A stretch of 64,000 bases of DNA, taken from Bradyrhizobium betae (GTDB lineage: Bacteria; Pseudomonadota; Alphaproteobacteria; Rhizobiales; Xanthobacteraceae). The translations under genes and the position numbers were made by a program. The DNA lies in the NCBI RefSeq assembly GCF_008932115.1, contig NZ_CP044543.1:6578501-6642500 (forward strand), read 5' to 3'. Positions 20,222 through 28,561 of this stretch are shown here, one piece after another; position 1 is the first letter of the stretch; every line of letters begins with the position of its first letter. Below the pieces are notes generated by a model. That model was not told the origin of the DNA. It did not search any database and saw only the letters and a program-made list of their open reading frames with translations.

Positions 20222-21463
20222 ATGCACGACAACGACAATCTCACCATCGAACGCCCGACCTTCGTCACCCATCTTGAATGCGCGATGGAGGGCGATCATT
20301 ACGCCGCTGATCAGGTCCACAATCTCTCCAAGGCCGGCAAGCCGCTCTTGGTGCGCTACGACCTCGCCGGCGTGAAGACCGCGCTGACCAAGGACGCGCT
20401 GGCACAGCGTCCCGCCGACATGTGGCGCTACCGCGAACTGCTGCCGGTGCGCAAATGCCAGGACATCGTCTCGCTCGGTGAAGTCACCACGCCGCTGATC
20501 CGGCTGCCCAAGCTCGGCAAGAAGCTCGGCGGCGGTGAGATCATCGTCAAGGACGAGGGACGGCTGCCGACCGGCTCGTTCAAGGCACGCGGCCTCGTGA
20601 TGGCGGTGTCGATGGGCAAGGCGCTCGGCATCAAGCATATGGCGATGCCGACCAACGGCAATGCCGGCGCGGCGCTCGCGGCCTACGCGACCTCGTGCGG
20701 CATCAAGACCACGATCTTCTGCCCGGCGGATACGCCTGAGGTGAATGTCAGCGAGATCGAGCTGCAGGGCGCGACCGTCTACCGCGTCAACGGCTATATC
20801 GACGATTGCGGCAAGATCGTCGGCGAGGGCAAGGCCAAGGTCGGCTGGTTCGACACATCGACGCTGAAGGAGCCGTATCGCATCGAAGGCAAGAAGACGA
20901 TGGGCCTGGAGCTCGCCGAGCAGCTCGGCTGGGACGTGCCCGACGTGATCTTCTATCCGACCGGCGGCGGCACCGGCCTGATCGGCATGTGGAAGGCTTT
21001 CGACGAGCTGGAGAAGATCGGCTTCATCGGCAGCAAGCGTCCGCGCATGGTTGCGGTGCAGGCCTCCGGTTGCGCGCCGATGGTGCGCGCCTATGAGGCC
21101 GGCACCGAGCATGCGACGCGCTGGGAAGACGCTCACACCATCGCGTCGGGCATCCGCGTGCCGCAGGCGATCGGCGACTTTCTGATTTTGCGCGCGGTGC
21201 GGCAGAGCAAGGGCTTTGCGATAGCGGTCGACGACGACAAGATCTCGGCCGCGCTGAACGAGGTGGCGCGCGAGGAGGGGCTGCTGCTGTGCCCCGAGGG
21301 CGCCGCGACCTACGCCGCCTACAAGGACAGCCTCGCCGACGGCCGCGTCAGCAAGACCGATCGCGTGATGCTGTTCAACTGTGCCATCGGCCTGAAATAT
21401 CCGCTGCCGCCGGTCACCCGTACCCTCGATCGCCACAAGCCGATCGACTACGCGCAGTTCTGA
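20222..21463 (+). CDS. thrC: Threonine synthase, PLP fold-type II
   Basis: This 413-residue PLP enzyme has the Schiff-base lysine in PTGSFKARG, the phosphate loop PTGGGTGL and the NGNAGAALAAYA segment. Overall it resembles the short plant/archaeal-type threonine synthase (O-phosphohomoserine to threonine). Many rhizobia carry a second, longer ThrC elsewhere, so this copy could be a paralogue with another beta-replacement role. It lies alone between two repeat-filled intergenic regions. The PLP family is certain, the exact reaction likely. Confidence 0.8.
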   Translation: MHDNDNLTIERPTFVTHLECAMEGDHYAADQVHNLSKAGKPLLVRYDLAGVKTALTKDALAQRPADMWRYRELLPVRKCQDIVSLGEVTTPLIRLPKLGKKLGGGEIIVKDEGRLPTGSFKARGLVMAVSMGKALGIKHMAMPTNGNAGAALAAYATSCGIKTTIFCPADTPEVNVSEIELQGATVYRVNGYIDDCGKIVGEGKAKVGWFDTSTLKEPYRIEGKKTMGLELAEQLGWDVPDVIFYPTGGGTGLIGMWKAFDELEKIGFIGSKRPRMVAVQASGCAPMVRAYEAGTEHATRWEDAHTIASGIRVPQAIGDFLILRAVRQSKGFAIAVDDDKISAALNEVAREEGLLLCPEGAATYAAYKDSLADGRVSKTDRVMLFNCAIGLKYPLPPVTRTLDRHKPIDYAQF

Positions 21464-21470
21464 CTTGCTT

Positions 21471-21630
21471 CCCCCTCGCCCCGTTCTTACGGGGGCGCGA
21501 CGAGCTTCGCTCGCGCTGGGAGGGTGGGGTGAGGGGCCTCTCTCCACGAATGAGATATTCGTGAGACCTGTACCCCTCACCCGAATTGCTTCGCAATTCG
21601 ACCTCTCCCCGCAAGCGGGGCGAGGTAAAG
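21471..21630. repeat. Composite intergenic repeat, family C
   Basis: Outer arms CCTCGCCCCG (21474-21483) and CGGGGCGAGG (21616-21625) enclose nested complements GGTGAGGGG/CCCCTCACC and hairpins such as CACGAAT/ATTCGTG and CGAATTGC/GCAATTCG. This occupies nearly the whole gap before the Bug-type gene and could form a long structured transcript. Confidence 0.75.
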
Positions 21631-21662
21631 AAAAACAAAAATGACATCGCTGGGAGAAAACA

Positions 21663-22634
21663 ATGAAGAAGGCCGCCTGGGCTGCGCTGATCGGCATTGT
21701 CGTGTTCACCGGCGCCGCGCGCGCCGACGACTATCCCTCACATCCCATCACCGTCATCGTGCCGTTCGCGGCCGGTGGTCCGTCCGATGCGATGGCGCGC
21801 GTGCTGGCCGAGCGGATGCGGACGTCGCTCGGCCAGCCGCTGGTGATCGAAAACGTTACCGGCGCGGGCGGCTCCATCGGCGTCGGCCGCGCCGTGCAGT
21901 CGGCGCCGGACGGCTACACTGTCTCGTTCGGCCATCTCGGCACCCACGTTGCCAACGGCGCCGTCTACAAGCTCAAATACGATCTCGTCGCCGATCTCGA
22001 ACCGGTGGTGCTGCTGCCCAGCAACCCCATGATCGTCGTCAGCAAGACCGCAGTGCCCGCGACCTCGCTGAAAGAGTTGATCGAATGGCTGAAGTCGCGG
22101 CCGTCGCCGCCGACCGCGGGCACGGCCGGCGCAGGCTCCGGCAGCCACATCGCCGGCGTCTATTTCGAGAGCGTGTCCGGCATCAAGCTGCAATACGTGC
22201 CGTACCGTGGCACTGCGCCCGCGCTGAACGATCTCATCGCAGGCCAGATCGACGTCATCGTCGACCAGACCTCGAACTCCATCACCCAGGTCCGCGCCGG
22301 CACCATCCGCGCCTACGCCATCACCGACGACAAGCGCCTCGCCTCGGCGCCCGAGATTCCGACCGCGGGGGAGGCGGGGCTCAAGGGCTTCAACATGACG
22401 CTGTGGTCTGGCCTGTGGGTGCCGAAGGGCACGCCGAAGGAGATCGTCACCAGGCTCAACGCCGCAGCCGTGGAGGCGCTGAACGATCCCGCCGTGAGGA
22501 AGCAGCTCGAAAGCCAGGGCCTCGAGATGACGCCGCAGGATCAACTCACGCCCGAAGCGCTCGGTGCGCGCCAGAAGGCCGAGATCGCCAAATGGTGGCC
22601 GATCATCAAGGCGGCGAACATCAAGGTGGAGTGA
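21663..22634 (+). CDS. Tripartite tricarboxylate transporter binding protein (Bug/TctC family)
   Basis: This 323-residue periplasmic receptor has a Sec signal peptide (about 1-23, cut near ARA-DD) and the Bug-family opening YPSHPITVIVPFAAGGPSD. Family members bind carboxylates such as citrate or nicotinate for TctAB-type transporters. No tctA or tctB lies next to it, so it is an orphan receptor, as is common in Bradyrhizobium and betaproteobacteria. The ligand is unknown. Confidence 0.92.
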   Translation: MKKAAWAALIGIVVFTGAARADDYPSHPITVIVPFAAGGPSDAMARVLAERMRTSLGQPLVIENVTGAGGSIGVGRAVQSAPDGYTVSFGHLGTHVANGAVYKLKYDLVADLEPVVLLPSNPMIVVSKTAVPATSLKELIEWLKSRPSPPTAGTAGAGSGSHIAGVYFESVSGIKLQYVPYRGTAPALNDLIAGQIDVIVDQTSNSITQVRAGTIRAYAITDDKRLASAPEIPTAGEAGLKGFNMTLWSGLWVPKGTPKEIVTRLNAAAVEALNDPAVRKQLESQGLEMTPQDQLTPEALGARQKAEIAKWWPIIKAANIKVE

Positions 22635-22650
22635 GCGGGGACGTCGCTGC

Positions 22651-22736
22651 GTAGGGTGGATTAGCGAAGCGTAATCCACCACCTTCTTTGCTGCACGAGA
22701 AGAGGTGGATTACGCCTTGGGCTAGTCCACCCTACG
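22651..22736. repeat. Double-hairpin intergenic repeat, family A copy 3
   Basis: It begins GTAGGGTGGATTAGCG and ends GCTAGTCCACCCTACG; inner words TAATCCACC and GGTGGATTA form the half-hairpins. Same plan as the copies at 18470 and 37081 but with a different word, GGATTA in place of GGGCAAAG. Confidence 0.85.
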
Positions 22737-22746
22737 AATCCGGTGT

Positions 22747-24915
22747 TTATTCTACGGGCGCCGCCACCGCAGCGGCATCCTTCGTCACCACGCGCTGGTC
22801 GCTCTTGCCGGCGACCGCGCCGCTGCCCTCGAACCGCGCGCGGTAGACCAGCACGTTCTCGATCACGCGCTGGACGTAGTTGCGCGTCTCCGACAGTGGA
22901 ATCCGCTCGACCCAGTCGACCGGATCGATTTTGGGATCACGTGGGTCGCCTCGCGCCTGCACCCATTCGCGGACACGTCCGCGGCCGGCATTGTAGCCGG
23001 CGAAGGTCATGATCTGGTTGCCGCGATATTCCGACAGCAGCGCGCTGAGCTCGGCCGCGCCCATCTGCGTGTTGTAGACGGGATCGGAGACCATCTTGTC
23101 CCAGTCATAGGTCAGGCCGAAGCGCTTCGCGGTGTCGCGGCCCGCTTCCGGCGTCACCTGCATCAGGCCGACGGCGTTGGCGGGCGACTTGTCGCGCTGG
23201 TCGAACGAGCTCTCGGTGCGCGCTACCGAATAGATCACGCTGGTCTCGATCGCGGGCGCGACCTGCTTGTGCTCGGGGATGCCGATGGTCGGGAAGGCGT
23301 AGTGGTCGAGCGCGAGCCCGCGCGCCAGCGCCGACTTGCCGACCTCCAGCATCACGCGCGCATCGTTGCGACGGCTGGCGAGTTCGCCGAGCGCCTCCAG
23401 CGCCGCAACGTCGGTGCTCTCCCTGGCGAAGTCCTCGGCGTAGGTGAACACCATGTCGCGCTCGCCGATGCCGTAGAGCATCTCGGCGGCGCGCACGCGC
23501 TCGTCCGAGGGCGGGGTGTCGGCTGCGGCCAGCACGGGCGAGGGCGGACGAAGCTCGATGCGGTCGAGGCCGAGCTTCGCGCGGGCCAGCTGGCCGTAAT
23601 AGGCGGTCGGATAGCGCGCCGCGGCCTGATAGCTCTGGCGCGCGTCTGCCGCTGCATTCATCGCCTCGGCGGCGCGGCCGCGCCAGTAATGCGCACGCGA
23701 CAGCGCGAGCGGATTGGTGGAGCCTTCGTCGATGGCGGCGAAGTGAGCCAGCGCCGTCCTGGGATCGTCGAGATAGCGCAGCGCGATCCAGCCGCACATG
23801 AAATGATGGTCGACCCGGTAGACTTCCATGGCCGGGACGGCCGCCGTGCGAACCACGTCGTAGGCGGTTTTCGACTTGCCCTGGTCGAGCAACTTGCGCG
23901 CGAGCAGGCGCCGCTCGCGCCACCAGGCGTCGGTGTCCTGCGCCGCCATCGTGTCGGGCGCGGCGGCCAAAATCACCTCGGCTGCGTCGTCGATGCGGTC
24001 GTTCTGGAGATGCCATTGCGCGCGGCAGAGAACATAGCCGAGATCGCGGCGCGCTTCGGTCGAGACGTCCTCGAGATAGTCCTTGGCTTTGCTGGCCTTG
24101 CCGGTGACAGCGGCGCAGGCCTTCACGATCGCAAGCGCATCCTCGCCGAGGCGCTTGGCGGCGCGCCGCGCACCGGCATAGTCCTTGGCGCCAAGGCGCT
24201 TGTCCATGCGGGCGCGATGGTCGTCTGCAGTCAGCAGATCGCGGAACGCTTCGTAAGAATCCTCCTCGCTGCGTTCCGACAACTCGTCGGTGCGCCAGGC
24301 CTCGCGGACGAGACGCGCGGCTCTGTCGCTGTCGCCTTCAGCGAGTAGCACGCGGGCGAGCGCGAACTTGCCCTTGGCGCTGGTCGGCCGGTCCATGGTG
24401 AATTTGTGCACGATGGCCGCATCGCTCTTCTCCTGCCACAGCCGCGCCTCGGCGCGGCGGCGGAGCAGGGCGCGGCTCGGCCAGTCCGGATTGGCGGCGA
24501 GGAAGGCGGCGTAGCGCTTGAAATTCGCGGTGCTCTCGGAATGGCGCAGCATGAACCAGTCGGCCAGCTTCTGCCCGGCGGGATCGGCAATGCGCTCGCG
24601 CGCCGCGCTCGCCTCATCGGTCTTGCCCTTGCGCGCTAGATCGATCGCGTCCTTCAGCGCGGCGAGATCGCCGGTGAGCGGCGGCGCCGCCGGCTTGTCC
24701 GAGGCCTCGTCGTCGCTCTTCGACTTGCGTTTGGCTTCGGCGTGCTTGCCGTGGCGCGACTTCGCCGCAGCGTGACGCTGCTTGCCTGCTTTCGCCTCAT
24801 GCGTCTTCTTCGACGCGGACGATTTGTGACTGCTCTTAGCCGCCAGCTCGGCGGGAAGGAGGGCCATCGCGGCCACGGCAACGACACACGCGAGCGAGCG
24901 TAGGCACTGGTTCAT
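22747..24915 (-). CDS. slt: Soluble lytic murein transglycosylase (Slt70-like)
   Basis: This 722-residue periplasmic enzyme cleaves peptidoglycan to 1,6-anhydromuropeptides. It has a signal peptide (about 1-26, ending ELAAK), a Lys/His/Ser-rich linker (about 27-85), a long alpha-superhelical TPR-like region, and the C-terminal SLT domain. There the catalytic Glu lies in ARTESSFDQ, followed by AVGLMQVTPEAG and AGYNAGRGRV. ATG 24915 is chosen because AGGGGGA lies just upstream and it opens on the signal peptide; the frame extends further without support. Confidence 0.93.
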   Translation of the reverse strand: MNQCLRSLACVVAVAAMALLPAELAAKSSHKSSASKKTHEAKAGKQRHAAAKSRHGKHAEAKRKSKSDDEASDKPAAPPLTGDLAALKDAIDLARKGKTDEASAARERIADPAGQKLADWFMLRHSESTANFKRYAAFLAANPDWPSRALLRRRAEARLWQEKSDAAIVHKFTMDRPTSAKGKFALARVLLAEGDSDRAARLVREAWRTDELSERSEEDSYEAFRDLLTADDHRARMDKRLGAKDYAGARRAAKRLGEDALAIVKACAAVTGKASKAKDYLEDVSTEARRDLGYVLCRAQWHLQNDRIDDAAEVILAAAPDTMAAQDTDAWWRERRLLARKLLDQGKSKTAYDVVRTAAVPAMEVYRVDHHFMCGWIALRYLDDPRTALAHFAAIDEGSTNPLALSRAHYWRGRAAEAMNAAADARQSYQAAARYPTAYYGQLARAKLGLDRIELRPPSPVLAAADTPPSDERVRAAEMLYGIGERDMVFTYAEDFARESTDVAALEALGELASRRNDARVMLEVGKSALARGLALDHYAFPTIGIPEHKQVAPAIETSVIYSVARTESSFDQRDKSPANAVGLMQVTPEAGRDTAKRFGLTYDWDKMVSDPVYNTQMGAAELSALLSEYRGNQIMTFAGYNAGRGRVREWVQARGDPRDPKIDPVDWVERIPLSETRNYVQRVIENVLVYRARFEGSGAVAGKSDQRVVTKDAAAVAAPVE

Positions 24916-25237
24916 TGCGTGGTCCCCCTGCGAAACCAGTACAAACCAAAGTCCGCGACGACATGCGGCTCGAGAATCAAAGACGACAACCAGACGATGT
25001 CGCGACATCGTTTCGCATTTCTCACGCTCCCGCAACAATGCGGCAAAATACAGATGGGAACTCTGGAACTTCCGAAATCGGAAAAGACAGCGATTTTAAC
25101 CTTTGTTAACGAATGGGGCTCGCGCGACGGTTGCGCACGGCCCACGGCGCCGTGAACGGACAGATTGCGCGTGTTCCCGCGGCGAAATCCGGTGTAATGA
25201 GTTCCCTGAACCTCCTTTCAGCGTTTGCCCAGCCCCC
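24916..25237. other. Divergent promoter region between slt and the cyclase gene
   Basis: These 322 bp include an A/T-richer stretch at 25040-25110 with paired TTAAC words (TTAA 25096, GTTAAC 25105) separated by 6 bp, one short of a CtrA box. Promoters for both neighbours should lie here but I cannot assign them. No small gene is convincing. Confidence 0.45.
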
Positions 25238-26974
25238 ATGCCGCTTTTCAACCAGTCGATCCGGCGCAAAATCGTCGGCATCGCCCTCGGATTGATCGTC
25301 CTGATGCTCGTCACCTCGATCCTGTCGATGGTGATGTCGAGCCAGGTCGGCGTCCTCCTCGGCGAGCTGACCGATCGCTACATCCCGGCCTATAGCCATC
25401 TGGCGCGGGCCAATATCCGCTCTCTGGAGCGGGCGCTGTCGCTACGGCGGATGGTCATGACCCGGATGGAGTCGCCGTCGGACGAGGACGCCTATGCGGC
25501 GCGGCTTCGCGACTTCAATGCCTTGGACCGCAAGTTCGAGGAGGAGGCCGAAACGGCGCGTAAGCTCATCAACGCCATCATTGAGGATCCCAGAACCTAT
25601 TCCGACAATGCCGCGCTGGCCCGGCTCGACGTCCGCATCGAGAACGCCGTCACCGAGCTGCGCCGCGATCTTGACGAGGGCAATGCGAGACTTCTCAAGC
25701 AGGTGGAGGCCAAGGAGAGGACCGAGGCCCGGGTCACGCTGGAACAGCTTGACACGATGCGCGATGCGTTCAACCGGAAGGTCGATGCGATCCGCGCCGA
25801 TATGCTGACGCAGGTCTTCTTCTCGACCTCGCAGGTGATCAGCCGGCAATATCAGGCGATCATCGTGTCGGGAGCCGTGACCCTGCTCGCAGCAATTGTC
25901 GGATTTGCCTTCGCGCTGCTCGTCTCCAGCGGCATCACGCGGCCCGTGCGCCTCTTGCTCGCCGGCACCCGCGAGGTCGAGGCGGGCCGCTTCGACAAGA
26001 CCATCACGGTCTCGACCCAGGACGAGATCGGCGAGCTCGCCGCCGCCTTCAACCGTATGACCGAGCAGTTGCGGCACAACGAGCGCATCCGCGAGACCTT
26101 CGGCCGCTACGTCGATCCCAAGGTAGTGCAGGGTCTGATAGACCGGCCCGAAGTCGCCATTGATGGCCAGCGCCGGGTGATGACCATCATGTTCTCCGAC
26201 ATGAGCGGCTTCACCTCGATGAGCGAGGGCATGACCCCGCGCGGCCTCGTCAAGGTGATGAACCACTACTTCACGGTGATGTCTGCTCCGATCAGGATGC
26301 ACCGCGGCGTGATCGACAAATATATCGGCGACGCCATCATGGCCTATTGGGGCCCGCCCTTCATCGAGGAGGACGAGCCGGCGCTGCTCGCCTGTTTCGC
26401 CGCCATCGACATGGCCGACCAGGTGCCCGCGCTGCAGAAGCAATTGCCCGACCTGCTCGGCATCCGCGCCATGCCGGCGCCGTGCGACTTGCGGATCGGC
26501 ATTGCCACCGGCGAGGTCCTGACCGGCAGCATCGGCTCCGAGCTGATGATGAGCTTTACCGTGATGGGCGACGCCGTGAACCTCGCCTCGCGCCTGGAAG
26601 CCGTCAACAAGACCTACGGCACCCGCATCCTGATCGCGCAGGCGACGGCGGCTGCGATCGGATCGAACCTCGAATTGCGCGAGATCGACCATGTCGTGGT
26701 CGCCGGCCAGAGTGTGCCGCAGCCGATCTTCGAGGTGATGGGCAGGGCAGGCGATCTCAGCACGGCGCAAGCGAGCCTGCGCGCGCGCTATGCCGAAGGC
26801 CTCGCTGCCTATCGCGCCCGCCGCTTCGACGAGGCCCGCGTCGCCTTCAACGCCGCGCTCGAAGCCGTCCCCGGCGACGGTCCCTCACGCACGCTGCTCG
26901 CCCGCATCGCGCAGTTCGAGGCCAGCCCGCCGGACGAAGGGTGGGACGGTGCCTGGCGGCTGGAGCAGAAGTAA
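25238..26974 (+). CDS. Membrane adenylate/guanylate cyclase with HAMP domain
   Basis: This 578-residue inner-membrane signalling enzyme has two transmembrane helices (about 13-38 and 205-230) bracketing a mostly helical sensor. A HAMP domain (about 230-285, ending DEIGELAAAFNRM) leads to a class III cyclase domain (about 315-500) with the metal motif FSDMSGFTSM, KYIGDAIMAYW and the base/transition-state segment VMGDAVNLASRLE, which favours adenylate cyclase. The C-terminal 80 residues look TPR-like. ATG 25238 begins at the first hydrophobic helix; upstream codons are not gene-like. The cAMP made might feed cyclic-nucleotide proteins such as the one at 1-1317 (inference). Confidence 0.92.
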   Translation: MPLFNQSIRRKIVGIALGLIVLMLVTSILSMVMSSQVGVLLGELTDRYIPAYSHLARANIRSLERALSLRRMVMTRMESPSDEDAYAARLRDFNALDRKFEEEAETARKLINAIIEDPRTYSDNAALARLDVRIENAVTELRRDLDEGNARLLKQVEAKERTEARVTLEQLDTMRDAFNRKVDAIRADMLTQVFFSTSQVISRQYQAIIVSGAVTLLAAIVGFAFALLVSSGITRPVRLLLAGTREVEAGRFDKTITVSTQDEIGELAAAFNRMTEQLRHNERIRETFGRYVDPKVVQGLIDRPEVAIDGQRRVMTIMFSDMSGFTSMSEGMTPRGLVKVMNHYFTVMSAPIRMHRGVIDKYIGDAIMAYWGPPFIEEDEPALLACFAAIDMADQVPALQKQLPDLLGIRAMPAPCDLRIGIATGEVLTGSIGSELMMSFTVMGDAVNLASRLEAVNKTYGTRILIAQATAAAIGSNLELREIDHVVVAGQSVPQPIFEVMGRAGDLSTAQASLRARYAEGLAAYRARRFDEARVAFNAALEAVPGDGPSRTLLARIAQFEASPPDEGWDGAWRLEQK

Positions 26975-27103
26975 GCGGCCGCGGCGGTGTCTCCACGCCG
27001 CCTGCGCCGACGAAAATTGATTCTACTCCATAACGATGTTCGCCGTGACCTATTTCCCGGGCTTAGGTTTGCTGTCCTTGAGGCGTTTGATGGGGATACG
27101 CCG

Positions 27104-27310
27104 ATGACAGATCTTGAGGACAGGCTGGAACGGTTCGAGACGCTCACCGCCGAATGCGAGTTGATCACCCAGCTCGCCACCGACAGCACCAAGCGCGAGT
27201 TCTATCTGAAGCTGGCGGAGCAGTGTCGCCAATTGGCGGTCGATCTGCGGCAGGAGATTGCCACCAAGGCCGACGCGACCAAGACTGCTGCGACCAAGGC
27301 TGCGGCTTGA
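27104..27310 (+). CDS. Small helical hypothetical protein
   Basis: A 68-residue, charged, probably all-helical protein: an acidic N-terminal helix (LEDRLERFETLTAECELI), a middle helix (REFYLKLAEQCRQLAVDLR) and an Ala/Lys/Thr repeat tail (TKADATKTAATKAAA). No signal peptide or membrane segment. ATG 27104 is used; the frame is open upstream without a ribosome site. I do not recognise the family. Confidence 0.6.
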   Translation: MTDLEDRLERFETLTAECELITQLATDSTKREFYLKLAEQCRQLAVDLRQEIATKADATKTAATKAAA

Positions 27311-27526
27311 GGTCGATCCTGACATAAGCGCCGGACATGCAAAGCGCGGCATGAAGCGTGGAACCATTGCGGTGCCGCGCAGTCGAAATCCGTTTTTAAC
27401 GTTTGTCACGCATCCTTGACGCGTGGAGATGTTTGCCGGGTTGCTCCGCTGCGGGAATGCCGGGGGCTCGTTGCAATGCAGCGCGACTCGCGGATGTCGT
27501 TTGATCGTGCCTCACAGGGCCCTCCC

Positions 27527-27739
27527 ATGCGTCTGCTTGCGGTGATCGTGCTCGCGCTGATGACAGCAGCCTGCAACCAGGAGCAGGACATCACCGGCTC
27601 GACCCCGGTCTGCGCGTTGCGGACCTACAGCCCGTACAATCCCCGCGACATCAGTCAGTGCGTTGCGGCCTGCAAGGCGTGCGACCACGGCAACACCGTG
27701 ACCTGCTCGACGTCCTGCACGCTCAAGGGCGCGCGCTGA
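27527..27739 (+). CDS. Small Cys-rich lipoprotein
   Basis: This 70-residue protein starts with a lipoprotein signal (MRLLAVIVLALMTAAC, lipobox TAAC) and has six further cysteines in the mature part (VCAL, QCVAACKAC, TCSTSC), enough for three disulfides in the periplasm. I chose ATG 27527 so that the signal is N-terminal. I do not recognise the family; spacing of the CxxxCxxC motif is reminiscent of small metal- or disulfide-stabilised domains. Confidence 0.65.
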   Translation: MRLLAVIVLALMTAACNQEQDITGSTPVCALRTYSPYNPRDISQCVAACKACDHGNTVTCSTSCTLKGAR

Positions 27740-27842
27740 GCGGCGCCCGTTCCCCCGTGACTGGACTGACGGTGCCCCGGCACCGGAACGATTGCGTCGG
27801 ATCATCATTAGAACAGGCAGGCAGGTCACGGAGTCCAATGGA

Positions 27843-28094
27843 ATGGGGATGCTTGATCCCGGTCGGTTTCTGGTGTCGTGCTCGCATTGCGAGGCCTGGC
27901 CGATGGCCGCCAATGTGAAACGCGCGAGCTGGTCGGCGTCCCCGCACGAAGTCCGCTTCATGTGCCCGCGCTGCCGCCGCGAGGAGACCGCCATCATTTC
28001 CGCGTCCGGTCAACTGATGCCGATCAAGCGCGCTGACATCCCGACGCACGACGTGGCCGCGGCCCAGGCCCAGCGGTCAAGAGGGCGAGCGTAG
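27843..28094 (+). CDS. Small protein with a zinc-ribbon-like CxxC pair
   Basis: An 83-residue cytoplasmic protein with CSHC (about residues 14-17) and CPRC (about 43-46), a likely single zinc site, and a basic C-terminus (RSRGRA). The start is uncertain: ATG 27843 or ATG 27849; the open frame also runs back to 27792. It ends about 145 bp before the cobalamin riboswitch. No function is assigned. Confidence 0.55.
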   Translation: MGMLDPGRFLVSCSHCEAWPMAANVKRASWSASPHEVRFMCPRCRREETAIISASGQLMPIKRADIPTHDVAAAQAQRSRGRA

Positions 28095-28561
28095 CTTGCC
28101 CGTATGCCGGCGAGCGGGCGGTGGTGCGGACGCGCTTCGGAATGGAACCTGCCTGATTGCGCCAGCTCAATCTTCGGTGCGGGGCTTCGGCGCTCATGCA
28201 ACCGGCCGATTGACTCCCTGCTTGCCCGGCTCGTAGATTGCTCGGTGACGGTTCTCCTCACGGAGATCAAAAGGGAACGTGGTGCGCGAATGTCCCAACT
28301 CCGGGATTTTTCTCAATGCCATGGCTGCCCCCGCAACTGTAAGCGGTGAATCTCTCGTCATATGCCACTGGGAATCTCGGTCCCGGGAAGGCGACGCAGA
28401 GGTAACGACCCGCGAGCCAGGAGACCTGCCGTCAGCCGTGGTCACACGCGAAGATGTCGGTCGGGGAGTACAGACATTGGTTTCACCGGAGCAGTCCATC
28501 GCTCCGACCTGAAACCTCGTTCGCTGTGACGTGCCACTGACGTCACACCGAGGTTACAATT
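28095..28561 (+). other. Leader region of the cobalamin receptor gene
   Basis: This 467-bp stretch without a gene is mostly the leader of the TonB receptor. The first about 145 bp probably hold the promoter (no clear boxes), then the cobalamin riboswitch (about 28240-28462), then about 100 bp that must contain the expression platform and the ribosome site. Short open frames here overlap riboswitch motifs and are not credible. Confidence 0.7.
28240..28462 (+). promoter_or_regulatory. Cobalamin (AdoCbl) riboswitch
   Basis: All the usual blocks of the class are present in order: AAAGGGAACGTGGTG (about 28270), CCCCGCAACTGTAAGCGG (28327-28346 region), GCCACTGGGAA, CCCGGGAAGGCGACGC, and the B12 box GCGAGCCAGGAGACCTGCC (28412-28430). 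It sits 100-320 bp before the TonB receptor. Such elements shut off uptake genes when adenosylcobalamin is plentiful. The ends are approximate. Confidence 0.93.
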
